Both the position numbers and the translations under genes were made by a program. Below are positions 60,375 through 64,000 of a DNA stretch of 64,000 nt, one piece after another. This DNA is from Defluviitaleaceae bacterium (lineage in GTDB: Bacteria > Bacillota > Clostridia > Lachnospirales > WQUN01): positions 22,810 to 86,809 of the forward strand of contig WQVF01000006.1 of NCBI GenBank assembly GCA_009781725.1, given 5' to 3'. The notes below the pieces were generated by a model. It did no database searches. It was not told where the DNA came from and saw only the letters and a list, made by a program, of their open reading frames with translations. Positions within the stretch are counted from its first letter, which is position 1; every line of letters starts with the position of its first letter.

Positions 60375-63300
60375 ATGGGCAAAAAAGTCATGAAAGTTAT
60401 GGATGGCAACGAAGCCGCCGCCTATGTATCCTACGCCTTCACAGAAGTTGCAGGTATCTACCCCATCACCCCATCGTCAAATATGGCAGAGTTCTGCGAT
60501 GAATGGGCCGCTAATGGCAAGAAAAATATCTTCGACCAGACATTGCAAGTCGTAGAAATGCAATCTGAAGCAGGAGCTGCCGCCACAATGCACGGCTCAC
60601 TACAGGCCGGAGCTCTTACCACATCCTACACCGCAAGCCAGGGACTGCTTCTTATGATTCCCAGTATGTTCAAAATGGCCGGGGAATTGCTCCCAGGTGT
60701 GCTCCATGTAAGTGCCCGGGCTTTGGCAAGCCAGGCCCTTTCTATTTTTGGGGATCACTCCGATGTAATGGCCTGCCGTCAGACTGGGTTTGCTATGCTT
60801 GCCTCATCCAGTGTACAGCAGGTTATGCATATCGGGCCAGTGGCTCATCTCGCGGCTATTAAGGGACGGGTGCCGTTTCTGCATTTCTTTGACGGATTCC
60901 GCACATCTCATGAAGCACAAAAAATAGAAATAATCGATTATGCGGATTTTGACCGACTGGTCGACCACCAGGCCATTGCAAAATTTAGGACCAATGCCCT
61001 TAATCCCGAACACCCTGTACTACGAGGCACAGCACAAAATCCGGATATTTTCTTCCAAGCCCGGGAGGCCAATAACCCCTTCTATCAGGCAATCCCGGCT
61101 ATCGTTGAGGAATATTTCAATGAAATCAACAAGCTAACCGGAAGGAATTATGGGTTATTTAATTATCATGGCGCACCCGATGCTGAAAATGTAATTGTCG
61201 CAATGGGGTCAGCCTGCGAGGCAATCGAGGAAACAGTAGATTACCTCAACACCAAAGGGGGAAAAGTCGGCTTGTTGAGCGTTCACCTATATCGGCCATT
61301 CTCAGCCAAGCATTTCCTTGCTGCGATGCCAAAGTCTGTGAAGCGCATTGCTGTCCTTGATCGCACCAAGGAGCCCGGTTCTCTGGGCGAGCCCCTGTAC
61401 CAAGATGTTTGTACCGTGTACTTTGAACAAAGCAGCCGTATGCCGATGATTATCGGTGGACGATACGGACTGGGCTCTAAAGATGTTTTCCCATCTCAAA
61501 TCGTGGCTGTTTTCAATAATTTGACAAAGGAAAAACCCCTCAACCATTTTACTGTGGGTATAACCGACGATGTAACCAATACCTCCCTTACCGTGGGGGA
61601 ATATCTCGACCTTGTTCCCAAGGATACCTATTCCGCTAAGTTCTGGGGAATAGGCTCCGATGGGACGGTAGGAGCCAACAAGAACTCAATAAAAATTATC
61701 GGGGACTATACGGATATGTATTCCCAGGCGTATTTTTCCTATGATTCCAAGAAATCCGGCGGTATAACTCAGAGCCATCTTCGATTTGGGAATGAGCCGA
61801 TTAGGTCAACCTATCTGGTCAAAGCCGCTAACTTTGTTGCCTGCCATAATCCTTCCTATGTGGATAAATACGATATGCTGGGAGACTTGAAGCCCTGTGG
61901 TATTTTTCTTCTCAACTGTAACCCAGAGATTGAGCTGCCTGCCACTATGAAGCGTGCTTTGGCGGAGAAAAAGGCTAAGTTCTATGTAATTGATGCGATT
62001 TCTATCGTTAAGAAAATCGGAATGCGGCAAATCAGTACTGTTCTACAGGCGGCATTTTTTAAACTGACAAATATTATCCCAATTGAGGAAGCGGTCAAGC
62101 ATATGAAGGATGCCGCCCAGGCCTCCTTCGGTCACCGTGGCGAGGATGTCGTCAAGAAAAACCATGCCTGTATTGATGCCGGCGTGGCAGAAGTTAGGGA
62201 AGTCGCTATCCCCGCTGAGTGGGCCAATGCTGCCGATGATACCACCGCCGACTTTTCAAAAATCCCGCCCTTTGTCCGGGACTTTGCCATGCCAATCAAT
62301 GCCCTCAAGGGGGATTCCATTCCCGTATCTGCCTTCAGTGGCCGTGAAGACGGCACCTTTGAGCAAGGGACTTCCCGTTACGAAAAGCGAGGCGTCGCCG
62401 TTGACTTGCCTGTATGGGTATCGGAAAACTGTATTCAGTGTAATCGCTGTGCATATGTATGCCCTCATGCCACAATCCGGCCATTCCTTTTCACAGAAGA
62501 AAAACCCGATATGGCAACCCTCAAATGCAGGGGTGTGGAAGACTTCCATTACCGCATACAGGTTTCCCCTCTGGACTGCTACGGTTGCGGAGTCTGCGCA
62601 GTAGAATGCCCCACAAAGGATAAAGCCTTGGTAATGCAACCATTCGAAACCCGGCTCCCCATAGAAAAACCCAACTGGGATCACCTCATCGCCTTAGACC
62701 ACACCCCCAATCCTTTCGACAAATTCACAATGAAGGGCAGTCAATTCGAGGTGCCCCTGCTGGAGTTCTCCGGTGCCTGTGCAGGCTGCGGCGAGACACC
62801 TTACACCAAGCTAATCACTCAGCTATACGGTGACCGTCTCTATATAGGCAATGCCACAGGCTGTTCCTCAATCTGGGGAGGCAGTGCGCCGTCAACGCCA
62901 TATACAAAGAATGCAAAAGGTCAAGGCCCGGCATGGGCCAACTCCCTATTCGAAGATACCGCCGAGTTTAGCATGGGATTTGCGTTAGCTGTAAAACAGC
63001 GTAGGAATAAGCTGGCGGAAATAATCTCCGAACTCCCAGATGAGCTTAGAGCAGTTGGACAGGAATGGCTGAATGCCTTCCATGACGGAGAAAAATCTAA
63101 AACCGCATCCGAACACCTGCTTAAGGCTGTGAAGCAGCATGGGGATAACAAACTATGCAAATATATCCAAGCCGAGAGTGATATGCTTGTCAAAAAATCA
63201 ATTTGGGCCTTTGGGGGAGACGGTTGGGCCTACGACATCGGCTTCGGCGGCCTGGATCATGTAATCGCCTCGGGAGAGGATATCAATCTGCTGGTTATGG

Positions 63301-63845
63301 ACACAGAGGTATACTCCAATACCGGTGGCCAATCCTCCAAGGCATCCCCGGCAGCGTCCGTAGCAAAGTTCACCTTCAGCGGCAAAAAAGTAGGGAAAAA
63401 AGACCTTGGCCAAATGGCCATGAGCTACGGTACGGTATATGTAGCCCAGATTGCCATGGGAGCGGACTACAACCAAACAATCAAAGCCATCAAGGAAGCA
63501 GAGGCATACCCAGGCCCATCAGTTGTAATAGCCTATGCCACCTGTATCAACCACGGCATAAAAGGGGGTATGGCCAACGCCCAAGCTCAGATGAAAAATG
63601 CTGTAGAGGCAGGATACTGGCATCTATATAGATACAATCCCCTACTGGCGGATGAAGGCAAAAACCCCTTTATCATGGATTCAAAGGACCCCAAACCAGG
63701 GGCTTTCCAAGAATTTATCAGAAGTGAAACTAGATATACCACGCTACAACGGCAATTCCCAGAACTCGCGGAGCGGTTATTCGCTAATTGCGAAGAGGAT
63801 GCAAAGCGAAGACTGGCGGCATATAAACGACTGGCAAATGGATAA
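60375..63845 (+). CDS. nifJ: pyruvate:ferredoxin (flavodoxin) oxidoreductase
   Basis: A 1156-residue single-chain PFOR. It oxidises pyruvate to acetyl-CoA and CO2, reducing ferredoxin, the central step of clostridial fermentation. Order: domain I with YPITPSSNMAEFCDEWA (thiamine and substrate binding), domain II, domain III with the EKR segment, a 2x[4Fe-4S] domain with CIQCNRCAYVCPH and CYGCGVCAVECPT (about 690-755), then the thiamine pyrophosphate domain with SGACAGCGETPYTKL (cluster A cysteines) and GGDGWAYDIGFGGLDHV. The length is slightly below the usual 1170-1200. AGGAG lies six bases before the ATG but inside a strong hairpin, so expression may be controlled by its opening. Confidence 0.97.
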   Translation: MGKKVMKVMDGNEAAAYVSYAFTEVAGIYPITPSSNMAEFCDEWAANGKKNIFDQTLQVVEMQSEAGAAATMHGSLQAGALTTSYTASQGLLLMIPSMFKMAGELLPGVLHVSARALASQALSIFGDHSDVMACRQTGFAMLASSSVQQVMHIGPVAHLAAIKGRVPFLHFFDGFRTSHEAQKIEIIDYADFDRLVDHQAIAKFRTNALNPEHPVLRGTAQNPDIFFQAREANNPFYQAIPAIVEEYFNEINKLTGRNYGLFNYHGAPDAENVIVAMGSACEAIEETVDYLNTKGGKVGLLSVHLYRPFSAKHFLAAMPKSVKRIAVLDRTKEPGSLGEPLYQDVCTVYFEQSSRMPMIIGGRYGLGSKDVFPSQIVAVFNNLTKEKPLNHFTVGITDDVTNTSLTVGEYLDLVPKDTYSAKFWGIGSDGTVGANKNSIKIIGDYTDMYSQAYFSYDSKKSGGITQSHLRFGNEPIRSTYLVKAANFVACHNPSYVDKYDMLGDLKPCGIFLLNCNPEIELPATMKRALAEKKAKFYVIDAISIVKKIGMRQISTVLQAAFFKLTNIIPIEEAVKHMKDAAQASFGHRGEDVVKKNHACIDAGVAEVREVAIPAEWANAADDTTADFSKIPPFVRDFAMPINALKGDSIPVSAFSGREDGTFEQGTSRYEKRGVAVDLPVWVSENCIQCNRCAYVCPHATIRPFLFTEEKPDMATLKCRGVEDFHYRIQVSPLDCYGCGVCAVECPTKDKALVMQPFETRLPIEKPNWDHLIALDHTPNPFDKFTMKGSQFEVPLLEFSGACAGCGETPYTKLITQLYGDRLYIGNATGCSSIWGGSAPSTPYTKNAKGQGPAWANSLFEDTAEFSMGFALAVKQRRNKLAEIISELPDELRAVGQEWLNAFHDGEKSKTASEHLLKAVKQHGDNKLCKYIQAESDMLVKKSIWAFGGDGWAYDIGFGGLDHVIASGEDINLLVMDTEVYSNTGGQSSKASPAASVAKFTFSGKKVGKKDLGQMAMSYGTVYVAQIAMGADYNQTIKAIKEAEAYPGPSVVIAYATCINHGIKGGMANAQAQMKNAVEAGYWHLYRYNPLLADEGKNPFIMDSKDPKPGAFQEFIRSETRYTTLQRQFPELAERLFANCEEDAKRRLAAYKRLANG

Positions 63846-63892
63846 TAATGGGAGCTATCTCGTTAAGCATTTTTCTGAACGCCAATCAAGGA

Positions 63893-64000
63893 TTAAAAGC
63901 AAAGGAAAGCACAAGCAATCCTGGCAAAGATGAAAGCAATCAATCCAGCAGCAGAGCGAACCTTGGAAGCACGTTGAATATTGGTTTTTTCGATAATCCA
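63893..64000 (-). CDS. possible partial gene at the right edge
   Basis: On the minus strand a frame enters from the right edge and ends in TAA at 63893; 35 residues are visible, ending in a hydrophobic segment AAGLIAFIFARIACAFLCF. I cannot assign a family. The sequence CTATCTCGTTAAG just downstream (63855-63867) resembles the terminator arm at 55365-55377. Confidence 0.25.
   Translation of the reverse strand, partial: WIIEKTNIQRASKVRSAAGLIAFIFARIACAFLCF

Overview
The window looks like chromosome of an anaerobic, low-to-mid GC Gram-positive bacterium of class Clostridia. Supporting signs are strong AGGAGG-type ribosome sites, frequent TTG/GTG starts, ThyA-LepA-HemW, LexA, TldD/TldE, DivIVA, copper-amine-oxidase-type stalk domains, an SLH-LRR surface protein, YesM/YesN regulation, Lpl-type sugar ABC importers and a full-length pyruvate:ferredoxin oxidoreductase. 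The genus cannot be named from the sequence alone. No rRNA, tRNA, CRISPR array, prophage or complete insertion sequence was seen.

Layout. 1-5.6 kb: end of an AI-2E-type transporter, a DUF6514-like gene, a methyltransferase/HAD pair, a membrane-anchored FMN-binding-like protein, a 55-residue ORF, trmB and an unknown Glu-Pro-rich protein. Two 78-bp direct repeats and two hairpin elements lie here. 5.6-11.4 kb: thyA-lepA-hemW, a DUF421 membrane protein and glmM. 11.5-17.1 kb: an XRE regulator, a two-gene ABC exporter and an alpha/beta hydrolase. 17.2-23.9 kb: a long minus-strand block secA, small membrane protein, zinc ribbon, prfB (with programmed frameshift), rluA-like, nucleotidyltransferase, unknown protein. 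24-33 kb: a soluble histidine kinase with its response regulator, lexA, a coiled-coil protein, tldD-tldE, ogt, an orphan MetI-type permease, a TPR protein, a TSCPD protein and a Xer recombinase. 33-37 kb: DivIVA and two secreted stalk-domain proteins.

37.2-55.3 kb is a carbohydrate-use region. YesM/YesN precede a plus-strand set (atypical GH13, LplB/LplC-like permeases, lipoprotein, CE15-like esterase, GH4). A converging minus-strand set (lipoprotein, two permeases, GH51 arabinofuranosidase) is read away from a divergent AraC regulator. The CE15, GH4 (CHG-type) and GH51 enzymes together suggest uptake and intracellular breakdown of acidic, arabinose-decorated plant polysaccharide fragments such as glucuronoarabinoxylan or pectin side chains. 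55.6-64 kb: a MacB/FtsX-type ABC pair behind a phased GTCAC box array, an SLH-LRR surface protein, and nifJ, whose ribosome site sits inside a terminator-like hairpin.

The most unusual signal is a family of about 100-bp hairpin elements with conserved ends (AGCGAA...GAGAAAC on one side, GATTTCGAA...TTCGCT on the other) but interchangeable cores. Copies lie at 4171-4279, 4282-4384, 12471-12575 and 58469-58569. Two of them supply the last codons and stop of unrelated genes, and the bare ends occur fused as a perfect palindrome at 48787-48806. A second family is a pair of 78-bp direct repeats at 3343-3420 and 5496-5573, with a compensatory base change and a shared 21-codon ORF.
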